Shown one piece after another: positions 37,371 through 48,588 of a DNA stretch of 64,000 nucleotides. A program made the position numbers and the translations under genes. The stretch covers positions 47,175,890 to 47,239,889 of the forward strand of contig NC_068576.1 of NCBI RefSeq assembly GCF_025698545.1, in the 5' to 3' direction. Origin of the DNA: Gossypium raimondii. Lineage: Eukaryota > Streptophyta > Magnoliopsida > Malvales > Malvaceae. The notes under the pieces are model-generated. The model did no database searches. It saw nothing but the letters and a program-made list of their open reading frames with translations, and was not told the origin of the DNA. Within the stretch, counting starts at the first letter, position 1; every line of letters starts with the position of its first letter.

Positions 37371-38061
37371 CCAGTTACTAGGGGTGCTCATTCGGTTAAC
37401 CGACCCGAAATTTGTATAACCGAATTAACCGACCTTCGAAAATTTTTAACCGTTAACCGAACCGAATTTAAAAAAAAAATTAACCGAACCGAAATTTTTT
37501 CGGTTAATAAGGTCGGTTAACCAAATTAACCGAAAAATATGTTTTGTGCATTTTTGGTTAAAAATTACCCAAAAATTACCCGAATTACCCGAATTAAATC
37601 ACTACATAATTAAAAATATTACATAAATATTTGAATCACTACATAATTAAAAATATTAAATAAGTCTTTGAATCACTACATAATTAAAAATATTACATAA
37701 GTCTTTGAATCACTACATAATTAAAAACATTACATAAGTCTTGAATTAACACATAATTAAAATATAAGTATTTAATATTCTTCATTTATATCCATTTCAT
37801 CTCTCCAAAATATCCTCATTTGCATTAAACCTAAAAAAACATGTGCAAAAATTTAGCATATAATAGAAATATACGCATTTAAAAAATCAAATAATATGAA
37901 CAAACGAATAGATTATAAATTAACAATAATAAGATAGTAAGCATACCCTTCAACTCACGAAAGCTCATGAATCTAGGGTAGGCTCTAATGCATTCCAAGA
38001 AATGTCTAAATATTGAATCAATTAAATAAGTAGGAGTGATATGGTAAAAAAATTGAAACTA

Positions 38062-39804
38062 TTAAAATAAAACAATAAACATACCATTTTCAATCTTGTC
38101 AAGCTCTTGGATTTGTTCTTCAATCTTTTTTATGTCTTCTTGTGATGATGATTTTCGAATCCAATCTTGAGTACACACAAGAGCTTGTATAATTTTAGGA
38201 GTTAAAGAACTTCTATATTGATCAAGCACACGTCCCCCGGTGCTAAATGCAGACTCTGAAGCAACCGTAGAAACCGGTATAGCTAACACATCTCTGGCAA
38301 TTTTTGAAAGAGTGGGAAATCTAGGGCTGTTCACTTTCCACCATAATAACATATCAAAATCTTCAACAAATTCCTCATTAGCCTCAGCTAGATATTTATC
38401 CAACTCAGATGTTTTATCCTCACCACAAATTTCCAACTCACGCTTTTTATACAAAGCTTGCATTCTCCTTTTCATTTTTTGTTGTGGTTCACCGAAAGAA
38501 ACATGTGTTGGCACACTCGATTGGCTACAAGTACTATGAAGTGGAGGCTTATACTCATCAAACAATTCATACAAAGATTCCTTCAATTTTTGCATCATTT
38601 CACAAGCTTTTTCAGAACTAGACATTTCACTAAGTGCAAATTCAAGATACTTTAGTTTTTGTCTAGGATCTAAAACACAAGTAACAAACATAAGCAAATT
38701 CATCTTATCAATATCACCCCAATACTTATCATACTTCTCTTTCATCTTAATGGCCATAACATTGAAATTAATATTACTATTTAACTGAGCATCTCGTAAA
38801 AGAATATCAACTTTGGAAAGCTCATCAAAAAAATTATTGGACGTGACATATGAAGTGCCAGATATACGCAAAGTGATTTCATAAAAGTGTTCCAAGAAAT
38901 CCCTCAAGTTTCTAACATTATCCCAATCATCCACACTAGGCCAACCCTCTCCCCTTTCAAGTTTAGCCCTAAAGTTTGTATCTTGCTCCTTAAATCTCTC
39001 AAAAGCTCTCTCAAAGTTCTGAGCAGTGTCTAACATTAAGTAGGTCGAGTTCCACCTAGTACAAACATCAAGACACAACATCTTCTTGCACTCTATCTTT
39101 TCCACCACAACACACTCCTTAAACTTTTGTAATCTAGCTGGAGATTGTCTCACATATCTAACAGCCCCCCTAACACGTTCAACAAATTTATTCATTTTCT
39201 TTAAGCCTTCAACAACAATCAAATTCACAATGTGTTCTATGCATCTCATATGAAGATATTTACCATTTTGAACTAAACCCCCTCGAGGGTTAAATTTCTT
39301 TCTCAAATAACCAATAGCAACATCATTTGAACTTGCATTATCAATTGTTGTAAACAACTTATCAATCCCCCAATTCAACAAGCATTTCTCAATCACCATC
39401 CCAATGGACTCACCCTTATGACTAGAAATTGGACAAAAGTTTAAAATCTTTTTATTAAATTTCCAATCGTTATCAATAAAGTGAGCAGTGATACACAAAT
39501 AATTAACTCTTTGCAAAGAAGCCCATGTGTCAGTAGTTAAGCAAACTCTAGAACAAGAACTTCTCAAAAGTTGTTTTATCTTGACCCTTTCATCTAAATA
39601 CAATTGATAAACATCCCTAGTGATAATAGTTCGTGAAGGAATATGAAACCTAGGACATGACACAAACATAAATTTCTTAAAACCTTCACTTTCAACAAAC
39701 TTGAAAGGTAATTCATCAATCAGAATCATTTGTGCTAATCCTTTCCTACATGCTTCTTGATCAAATCTCCAAGTTGAAATATTCCCTTCCCCTCCCCCTT
39801 TCAA
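38062..39804 (-). pseudogene. hAT transposase catalytic and hATC region
   Basis: A 580-codon open frame covers the RNase-H-like core and the C-terminal dimerisation domain. Visible family motifs are CLTTDTWASLQRVNYLCITA (first catalytic Asp), LFTTIDNASSNDVAIGYL (second Asp), the CIEHIVNLIV segment, and the hATC signature LSKIARDVLAIPVSTVASES followed by AFSTGGRVLD near the C-terminus. The core has no internal stop. It lacks its own ATG: the frame opens at a TTG after an upstream TAG, because the N-terminal BED part is in a different phase. The frame exit is about 39780-39810, so the transposase as a whole is broken unless a +1 shift or editing occurs. Confidence 0.93.
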
Positions 39805-40144
39805 CTCCCTTTCTAGGTAAAACTAGTTGTCCTTGACTAGTGTCAACAACATTACTAGGATTTTTCTTACATGAACCACTATGATATTTCAATGACCCTG
39901 TACCATTTTTTTTCATATCACAACAAAATTCCTTATCACAATAATTACATTTAGCCTTACTTGCACCCTCACTATTAATAAACTTAGTGAAGTGAGACCA
40001 AACTTCTGACCTTTGAGGAGGGGCTTTTCTTTTCCCGGACGTAGTCCCCTTTGTTTGGATTAAAGCTCCAACCCCCGAATTTTCAGAATCTACCGAAGTA
40101 GGAGGTGTAACACTACCCTCAATAGATGTTGGTTCGATTGACAT
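39761..40144 (-). pseudogene. hAT transposase N-terminal BED zinc-finger part
   Basis: The frame starts at an ATG at 40144 (MSIEPTSIEGSV) and contains a BED finger: VWSHFTKF, then CNYCDKEFCC and HSGSC giving the Cys2/His/Cys ligands. It continues with LVLPRKGVE, after which it goes out of frame with the core (39804). The two frames overlap by 44 bp in a purine-rich run and differ by one base. An upstream in-frame ATG at 40207 exists, but TTTTTTTTCTTGCAG directly before the 40144 ATG looks like a 3' splice site, so the open sequence before it is probably intron. Confidence 0.9.
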
Positions 40145-41273
40145 TCTGCAAGAAAAAAAAAGTCTATAATAAATTAAAAAAGTATATAATAAATTAATCA
40201 GCATCATGTATCAAACAGACAAACACTCAGTATTTCTTAAAAATTATAAATTCCAACACTCAGTATTTAATAAGTATCCATGCATCATGCACGTTTAACC
40301 AATCACTAATTATTATAATTAAATAATTAATTCCTCACATAAACCATTGCAATTTGCATGACTTTAGAACCTAATAATGATGCGAATACACTTAAAAAGG
40401 ATCTATATTGTAATTCATCAAGAAAGCCTATTTTATTATTATTATTTGATAGTACCATTGTTTTTTCTTGTGGAGTTGAATGAACAAACTAAAGTTAAAC
40501 TGTAATTATTTGTAATAGCAATTAAACAAGTGGACGAGCAAAAATCCTTATTAGTTGAGATGATAACGACAACATTAAAAAGTTTAATTTTTATTCTTTT
40601 AGGGAGTTAATGTTTTATTCGTCTTCCTATAATTTCATTTTATTTCTTTTATAATGTTTGGTTTTTTATTTTTATTTAATTTATTACATATTTTATTTTT
40701 AAATTAAATTAATAGTTTTACCGCTTCTTCAAATTTAAATTGTCGTGTATTACAATATATTTAATTTATTTTTATATAAATTATAATTCTATTGCAATAT
40801 AACAACAATTTTGGAAAGATCTATAACTGTCAAAAATCAAAATAACAATTAAAATTTTATGCCAATTATGTCTTTGCCTCGATAGTAAACTTATGTGGGT
40901 TTCTTAATTGTCACCACGTTTAGGGTTTAATTCTTTTGTTTGTAAACCCTTTCTCCTTTCAGCTATTATAATGTATTTGTTCATTTGTATAAAAAATTAA
41001 TTGTGAATCTTATATCATTTTAAAATATTTTATTATTATGTTATTAATTATTAAAAGCTTAAATACTTAAAATCGTCATATATATATATAACCTAAAAGA
41101 TCAAATAAATATATGTGTATTTATAACAGTTTAAGTGCGTTTTCAGCCTAACCCATTATTTACAGCATTATCTTAGAGCCTTAATTAATTCATCAGTAAA
41201 AATAATTGAAAATGTCAGCCTCTTCAACCCTTAGCCTATCAACCTCCTTCGTCAAACCTGGATAATTTTTCCC

Positions 41274-41455
41274 TATAAATAACAGTTTTGCATGGCCCTA
41301 AGGTTTAAACAAATAAGCTACATTACATACAATCTCTGCAATGTCTTCTTCAAGAGTTGCCTCATTTGTTTACCTATTAGCCCATACTTTCATTGTCCAA
41401 ACAGCTTTTGGAGCTGACCCTCTTTTCCATTTTTTTCCATTAGAAAAAAAACGAA
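41274..41455 (+). pseudogene. Captured 5' fragment of a DUF26 secretory-protein gene
   Basis: Inside the hAT element and opposite to its transposase there is a TATA box (CTATAAATA at 41274-41282), a 59-bp leader and an ATG at 41341. This opens a typical signal peptide MSSSRVASFVYLLAHTFIVQ with an Ala-x-Gly-Ala cleavage context, then DPLFHF. A start DPL(F/Y)HFC after the signal peptide is the usual beginning of plant cysteine-rich repeat (DUF26) secretory proteins. Here the expected Cys is replaced and similarity stops after about 33 residues, where the sequence runs into A-rich and element-specific DNA. It is best read as the promoter and first codons of a host gene picked up by the transposon. 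The family assignment rests on a short stretch. Confidence 0.5.
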
Positions 41456-42051
41456 TACTATATATATCAGTCAACTACAGACCCATTCAAGAAATTGGAA
41501 AAAAAGAAAGAAAGGGAAATTTGAAGAAAGCAAACCTGGCCCTGGGTCTGGGTATTGCCTATTGGTGTGGTGGTCCGACACTCTGACTCGGCGACTCCGG
41601 CATAAGAGAAATAGTGTGTGAGTGAAAGTTTAAGTGTGTGATTTAGGGTGGGATTCGACTGAGATTGAGAGGAAGGAAGGATTTAGGGCTAGGGGGTTGG
41701 GTGTTAAGTGTGTGAGTGAAAATTGAAAGTGAAAGTGAAAGTAGGGAGGGGGTAGTAGTCGGGCTGTGCTAAGAAATCAGAAATGGACATTGGACAGCAG
41801 TCAGCAGGTTTAAATTTGGGCTGGGTTTAAATTTAACTGGTTTAGGCCCTATACTGTTTATTTCGGTTTACCCGAATTTTTTTCGGTTAACCGGTCCGTT
41901 TCAAACCGATTTAACCGTTAACCGAACAAACCAAAAAAATTTAACCGACCCCCGACCCAATTTTTTCGGTTCACCGACTGATTAACCGAACTCGGTCGGT
42001 TAACCGAAAAATTTCGGTTTTAACCGAATGATGCACAACCCTACCAGTTAC

Positions 42052-42704
42052 TTAAATAAAAAGTTTTGAATTATTCAATGACTTAAAAGAAATCTTTCGA
42101 ATAATTTAATGATCATTTTGTAATTTTTTTAAGTTGAGTGGTTAAGACGTAAATTTACTAATAATTTAATAGCCTCAAGTGTAATTTACCCTAAAATTTA
42201 AGAAATGATTGTGTCATTAAAATTTAAAAAGATTATTTTTTTAGGCTAACTATTAAAAAGAGTAAAAAAACGCTATTAATTGAGCATATCATTTTTGAAA
42301 ACGATGGGGTGGAGGTCGTATTGCCACAAAATTTAATTCTCATAAATACATATCAAATATAGCATTCATTATTAATACAAACACTATGAACCTTTAGTCT
42401 AACCTTTATAAATTTCTGCTAATCATTAGAAACCTTTTAATCAGAGACTTGAGTATTGCTTTCAGCATCATCGGAATTAGCTCGGTTGGAAGAGATCTTT
42501 TATCTATATGAAAACATAATTCAATTTGAGTTAGGAGTTCTTACACTATCACAGGTTATATAATGACATGTATTTCTAGATTCCATACATGCTACGTTTA
42601 GTCCTAGAATTGACTAATACTATGATCGGCAAGAGAATGCTATTAGTGATATATTGATAGTACGTGAAATACGTTGTATATGCTAGTGACATAATACTAA
42701 TGAC
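42052..42704. other. Intergenic AT-rich sequence
   Basis: No gene recognised. The piece 42052-42240, with AATTTAATGATCATTTTGTA-like 'field' sequence, resembles MITE ends elsewhere in the window, but no matching inverted end was found. Confidence 0.3.
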
Positions 42705-44503
42705 AATATATCATTTCCACGTATTTCATGTATATACTAGTAATTAACCAACATTTCTAAATTCAATAACATTATGAATATCATTGGTTGGACGGGTAGT
42801 ACACACGAAGTGTACAAATCTGTAATCCGTCAATTCATATACAGGTATGCCCATACGAGCATGTAATTAGGAAGCTCTTCCGAGCCATGTAATGGAAAGC
42901 TCATGTGAGCTGTATAACGGGAAGCTCTTGCGAGCTAATTATCGGGAAGCTTATACGAGCCATAAATGGGAAGCTCATGCGAGCAAAATATCAGGAAGCT
43001 CGTGAGAGCCATATAACGGGAAGCTTAAGAGAGCCATTAATCGGGAAGCTCATGAGAGCTAAATAACAGAAAGCTCATGAGAGCCAAGTATCGGGAAGCT
43101 CGTGAGAGCCAAATATCAGGACACTCATAAGAGTTGTTGTGTGTCCGCAACACATGCAGGATCACAACCAATTAGGAACCCTTAATGACTTGTCATTTGT
43201 ATCCATCAATTTTCTAAGGTTCAAATGAGTCTCGATACTTGTCGGATATGTGATTAATAATATTCATGACAAAATACAAATCACACACAATAATATTCAA
43301 TTTAAAATATATAAATGTACAATTTAGTTACACAAACTTACCTGACTAAATTGTAGAAATAACAAAGTTTAGGGGCATTTTGATAATTTTCCATTTTCCT
43401 CGATTTTCCACCCGATCTTGATCTAAATTAATAATTTCATTCAATTTATTAATTTAGACAATAAAATAATTCATTTCATGCAATTTGGTAATTTTAACAT
43501 TTTATAAAATTGCCCTAAAGTTTTACTTTTATTCAATTTAATCCTCGAGCCCAAATCATGCAAATTAACAATTTTAATACAAATACAAGCTATCTGAATA
43601 TTAATGGCATTATATACAGCCCATTTTACAATAATTTCACAAAAACCCTTGTATTTATATTATTTCAACAATTTAGTCCCTAACCGAAAAATTCATCAAA
43701 ATCACTTAACAAAATACTTTTAAATAACAACTAATATCTCAAATTAATCATTTAACATAAAAAATCATATAGATTCATCAATTCCAACATCCAAAATCTT
43801 TAACAAAATAAAAAACTAAAGTAAGATTTAGTTGGACCTAATTGTAACAATCTCAGAAACATAAAAAAATACAAGAAACGGGTAAGGATTGAACTCACAT
43901 GAGGCAAAAATATTAAAAACCAGCTTGAGCTCTCTCCCTCGTCTGTTTAAACTGAAAATTGGAGAAAAAAAAAAGCCTAGAATGCTTTTCAATTTCAATT
44001 TGTCTTATTTAATTTCAATATAATTACAATTGTGCATTGTTTCTTTTTATTTTTTTTATTTTTTTATTCATATGCCGCATAATCCATTAATTTAGGCATA
44101 TTTATCACTTAAGTCCTCCCTTGTGTATTAATCAAGCCATTTAATCACTTAATTATTATAATTAGCAAGTTTTGCACCTTTTTTAATTTAGTCCTTTTTA
44201 ATTAATTAACTATCGAAACGTTAAAATTTTTTAACGAAACTTTAATACCACCTTATTAACATTCCATAAATATTTATAAAAATATTTACGGCTCGGTTTA
44301 TAGAAACGAGGTCCCGGTGCCTCACTTTCTAAAACCCCTTGACCTAAATTATTATTATTAAAACACAAATTACCAATTCATAAGCCCTTTTAAAACCATA
44401 TTTAATTCATAAATATTAAATAATTAAATTTACGAGCTTACTCGTCGAATTTGGTAGCCTCGAACCATTGTTTCTAACACCACTGAAAAATCGGGCTGTA
44501 ACA
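42705..44503 (+). mobile_element. Gypsy-type LTR, 5'-truncated
   Basis: It is similar to the outer solo LTR from ATATCATTTCCACGTAT (compare 23940) through GTAGTACACACGAAGTGTAC (compare 24043), the hairpin array and GTGTGTCCGCAACACATGCA, to a tail of the same type, CCACTGAAAAATCGGGCTGTAACA. The head TGTAACACCCC is missing, so the left limit is where similarity begins. No coding region. Confidence 0.65.
42870..43137. repeat. AGCTC...GAGC(T/C) hairpin array, about 11 units
   Basis: About eleven units of 24 bp of the type GGAAGCTCATGAGAGCCA. Arms AGCTC/GAGCT flank a variable loop, and some units have decayed arms (AAGCTTAAGAGAGCC, ACACTCATAAGAGTT). This is the same family as 24118-24262 but expanded, and it is followed by the same conserved block. 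Confidence 0.8.
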
Positions 44504-44591
44504 GTTCTAGGATATGAAATTTGGTTATGGTTTTAAGGGAAAACTCAAGAAAAATATATGATTTTTTTTTATTTTCTCTAACTCATTATAT

Positions 44592-45080
44592 TTGAATATA
44601 ATCCTTAAAGTCTTAGGTGACCTTGAAAGCATGTTAAAACTTGATTATGTTCTCTTGGTTATTCTAGTACTTCTTATTGATACGAGTCACAAAGGCCCAA
44701 CTCAAGCTCAAGAACGTGATGGACTCAAATTACCACAAGGCCCAATAACGAGGTCAAAGGCCAGACAAATGCGTATGAAACTAAATGGAACCGTTCAAGA
44801 CTTCATTAGCAAGGCCTTAGATGCGTATACAAAGGAAAAAAGAAAATCAAGATTCACTTTCTTGTTTTCAAGAAAATCAAGAAACCGAATATTGGTCCAA
44901 TTTTGCTATTTTGAGTGATTTCAAGAATCAAGAAAATCAAGATTTCAAATCTTGGAAATCTTGGTCCAAGAAACTGAATCTTGCAGCTAAGGCACATTGG
45001 ATCTCAGTTACGAGCATCAACGAACCAATTTCGGGAGAGAACGGATTACAAGCCCAAGTTCTTGAAGATACGACCCAATA
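44592..45080 (+). pseudogene. Ty3/gypsy polyprotein 3'-end remnant
   Basis: The frame reads LPQGPITRSKARQMRMKLNG followed by TVQDF. The GPITRSxAR...LNG motif is found near the C-terminal end of many plant gypsy polyproteins. The frame then shifts (at about 44880) to a Gln/Asn/Lys-rich frame containing NQENQDFKSWKSWSK, ending at 45081. No RT or integrase is seen upstream. Confidence 0.5.
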
Positions 45081-46764
45081 AGATGTTCCAAGCCCAACCA
45101 AGAAGTTTAAATTAGACTTAGTTGAAAATCAGGCCAAATTGTCAAAGTGGCCCAATTTGTAAAATTTTAATTCTTTAAATACTTAGTTTTAATTTTTAGA
45201 CTTTATGAATAAATTTCTATGTAAGAATTCAGTCCAAGAGGCCCATTTAAAGGCCTTGGACGAAATTCCCTTGAAAGGCAACAATTAGGGTTTTTTTTAG
45301 TTTTCCTAGTAGGGATAGGGAAGTAGTTAGGAGACCTATACATATGGCTTGGCCGGCCACCCTTATAGATGATATATTGAATTCAGATTTTTTTGTGGAG
45401 TGAAAACTCTCTTTGAGTTTCTCCAAGAATTCTCTCTTGAGTTTTCTTTAGAAGTAGTTTTAACAATCTTTTTGATTGTAGGAGCCATCTTCAACCTTCT
45501 TCTTGCCGTGTTTTTACATTGGAGGGAAGATTAGAGCCGTTTGAAGGGAGTTGTGAAATCTTTCTTGATTTCAAGGCTTCTTAGGGCTTTATCCATCTTT
45601 TTAGCTGTTTGTTCTTTTTTAATTATTTTTTTTTGTGTCGAATTGTTGATTAACTTGGTTTAATTGTTCTTGTTGTGTTTCCAGCCATTCCAAGCTTCAA
45701 GGATCTATTTTGCAACATTCTTTGGCATCAAGAAACGTTCTTTATTCATCCTTTCTTGCCGCCCAAGTATCATTCTATTTCAATTTGGGTTTCTTGGTCT
45801 TTTAAGTTTAATTTTTCTGTTTTCTGTTTTCGTTTTAGATCTAAGTGTCGATAGTTTTTGTAAGACTTTTCCCGTGACTTGGCAACTCGATCTTGGTCCG
45901 CGCGCAACCCTCTATCACTTATACATTGCAGACTGTTTGAAAGGATGGTGACACATGAGTATGAAGGTTTATTGTTTTTAATACTTCCTAATTGTATGAA
46001 TTAGTATTGTTATATTTTATTTAACATACAAGATTTTAATTATATTCATGAAAACATGTTTGCTTGTTCCATTAGTATATAATGATATTTGCAATTGTCG
46101 ATTTGAGTTAAGTATTTCTTTATGTTGCAATGCATTTGCATTAGTTTCATGCTTAAGGACAACCATGATTCAAATATAGGGATTTGTTATATGCGTAATT
46201 TTCTAATTATTTGTGATATTTCTATGTTATAATTTAATGTAAAAACTGAAAAAAATTTAAAACCAAAAATTACGATGAATACTTTTTTGAGTGTATATTT
46301 TTTCTCATGAACTATTTTTTTTCTTTTACGTAGAAAATGGGTTACAAATTTTACCCAATAAATGGTTTACATCTCTGTTTAGGTTATTTAATTTCAAATT
46401 TTCTTTTTATTTTATTGCTACATCTTAACACTGTGGTTTAATTATTTATTTTTGAAATTGATACTGTTGTAATTATTTTTTGAAAGAGATGGAAATTAAA
46501 TTAGGTGAAAATTTCCAAACAATACAATTAAATGGTTGTGGAAAAAGAAAAGAAATCATTAATCCTGGCATGGGGTAAGTACGAATATGATTGAATTAAT
46601 GTTGAGTCAACATGACAATAATTGGGTCGGCTTTTGAATGGAAAGTTAGATGGAATTTTAACTTTTTTAGTTCGGTTAATAGAAATCCATCTAAATTCAG
46701 CATTTTTCAAATTAACTTTTCAAACCAACCTCCTAATTTTTTAAATATAATTTGAGAATATTTA
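45081..46764 (+). other. Probable retroelement 3' tail, then AT-rich spacer
   Basis: The stretch 45081-45960 continues directly from the gypsy remnant and has no conserved frame. It reads like the 3' non-coding/LTR part (AGGAGACCTATACATATGGC, CT-rich tracts). From 45960 to 46764 I recognise nothing. The ORF at 45664-45951 is hydrophobic by composition only. Confidence 0.35.
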
Positions 46765-47074
46765 AATTTAGATATTAATTTTAGTCATTTATATTTGAAA
46801 TGCTATATTTTAATTACTTACGTTATTATTTTGCTATCAAGTAGTTACTCTACTGTTAAACTCTATTACCTCTTTAACGGTAGTCCAAATGAATTTTAAA
46901 TGCTTTTAATTAAATAAATTTAATTTGAACTACCACATAGGACATCTAAGTTGACATTTAAAACCCATTTGGATTGACACGTAGGACCGCCGTTAGGGGG
47001 TAAAAGAGCTTAACGGTTGAGTGACCACTTCGTAACAAAACGATAACGTAAGTGACTAAAATATAATCTAAAAA
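46765..47074. mobile_element. Fold-back MITE (about 310 bp)
   Basis: The left part ATTTTAATTACTTACGTTAT matches the inverted right end ATTTTAGTCACTTACGTTAT, and the pairing extends over about 100 bp on each side to the CTTTAACGGTAGTCC / CCTAACGGCGGTCC centre. The style is that of the Mutator-like MITE at 28753. A clear target duplication was not found. Confidence 0.6.
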
Positions 47075-48101
47075 AAAAAAAAAAAAGACTATTTTTAGAA
47101 TTAAACCTACTATTAATTAGCTACTCCTGTTATTTTAAATAAATGCGCGTGTGTCATCGTTGTTAGTTAGGTGGGCTGGGCACCATCGTAAGAATGACAC
47201 GTTAGGTGAGGTAATTAACCTGCCACGCCTTTTTGAAAATTTTCAATTTATTTCATCCGGATTGAGCTTTGAAGTAAAAAAAAAATGCAACTTGTACAGC
47301 AGCATTGAGCTCTACATATCCCACTTTTCTTCAACATCACGTAACCATGGAATGGAATGTATTTCACGAAACAAATTATTGTCTGCGCTGGCATATTTGA
47401 TAATTAATCATATCCATATCTTTAAAGGCAGCCGCAAACATCATTATTTATAATATCTTAAACTATTTCTACCAACTCCCTCATTTTTAATCTCTCTTTA
47501 TATATATATATATTTAATCGAGGTTTAAGTTTTATTATGCGTCAATTTTATTTTAATTAATTTTGATTTATATATATTTCAAAATTTGACTCTAAATATA
47601 TTTTGTATTGATTTCATTCTAGTTATAGTTAATTAAATATTTATTTATGATTATACATTAAACAAATTAAACCAATTATTAAGTACAGATTTTTAATGCA
47701 AATTTTAACAAGTGTTGAATTTATATTATAAAATCGTTATGCCATTAATTTAATTAAGTACTAAATAAAATTATATTATTTGATAATAAAAATTTTGAAA
47801 TTTGAAAATTGCTTATTTTATAATTATATTTTTATTGATATAATTATTGATATTACTTTTAATAGTTTTGGATAAAATTAAATATCAAAATTAAATATTT
47901 TATTTATTTTAAAAAGTAAAGCGGTGATTATTTTGAAAATAGTTTTTCTAAAAATAAAATAACTTAAACCAGTGTTGAAAAAATTCAATTAACTGAAAAT
48001 TAATACTTTTAGCAACTTAGTTTTTTAAACACCCACAATGAAATTTACTAGATAGAATTTTTTGCACAAAAAAAATATAAAAAATAATAAGTAGATAGGA
48101 C
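47075..48101. other. AT-rich spacer, no gene recognised
   Basis: The ORF at 47151-47453 shows no family features. A TA run lies near 47500. The rest is low-complexity AT sequence. Confidence 0.3.
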
Positions 48102-48109
48102 TTACTTAT

Positions 48110-48580
48110 TAGAGGTGCTCATGGGCCGGGCCGGGTTCAGGTCGGGCCCATAAAAAAATTTTGGCCCGGCCCGAAATATGGGCCTAAGATTTTGCCCAGG
48201 CCAGGCCCGGGAAAAAACCATAAGCCCGGGCCCAGCCCGGCCCGACCCATTTTTATTTTAAAATTTTTTAAAAATTAAAAAAGTATTTTAAAAATATTTT
48301 TAAAATATTTTAAAATTAAAAAAAATTAAAAAAAGTATTTTAAAAATATTTTAAAATTTAAAAAAATTAAAAAAGTATGTAAAAAATATTTTAAAATTAA
48401 AAAAATAAATATATTTATTATATCGGGCTGGGCCCGGGCCGAAAAAGTGGTGCCCGAGGCCCGGCCCGTTTTCTAAACGGGCCTCATTTTTTTCCCGGGC
48501 CTATATTTTTACCCAAACCCTCCCATATTTCGGGCGGGCCGTCGGGCCGGGTCGGGCCGCCCGGCCCATGGGCACCTCTA
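48110..48580. mobile_element. Short non-autonomous hAT element (471 bp)
   Basis: Ends TAGAGGTGCTCATGGGCC and GGCCCATGGGCACCTCTA are inverted copies, flanked by a perfect 8-bp duplication TTACTTAT at 48102-48109 and 48581-48588. Both subterminal zones consist of GGGCC/GGCCCGGGC repeats, so GC-rich arms surround an A/T-only centre of TTTTAAAAATATTTT-like repeats. No coding capacity. Confidence 0.92.
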
Positions 48581-48588
48581 TTACTTAT

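Larger units (their letters stand above)
37379..42043 (-). mobile_element. Full-length hAT transposon (4.67 kb)
   Basis: Flanked by a perfect 8-bp duplication CCAGTTAC at 37371-37378 and 42044-42051. The ends are TAGGGGTGCTCATTCGG and, inverted, TAGGGTTGTGCATCATTCGG, so they are imperfect inverted repeats. Each subterminal region (37390-37540 and 41865-42030) carries a dense set of GGTTAACCG/TTAACCGAA motifs in both orientations. Inside is a BED-type hAT transposase on the minus strand, split by one frameshift, with an inferred 5' UTR intron. A host-gene fragment lies at 41274-41455. Terminal, subterminal and coding parts are all present, so this was an autonomous element. Confidence 0.95.

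Noticed and set aside
42850..43140. CRISPR-like array
   Set aside because: Units are about 24 bp with no unique spacers, inside a plant LTR; it is a hairpin minisatellite.
44821..45081. 86-codon ORF as a gene
   Set aside because: It is continuous in meaning with the gypsy remnant in another frame and is a low-complexity Gln/Asn/Lys stretch.
47151..47453. 100-codon ORF as a small protein gene
   Set aside because: No family features; poly(A) and AT context suggests a chance ORF.
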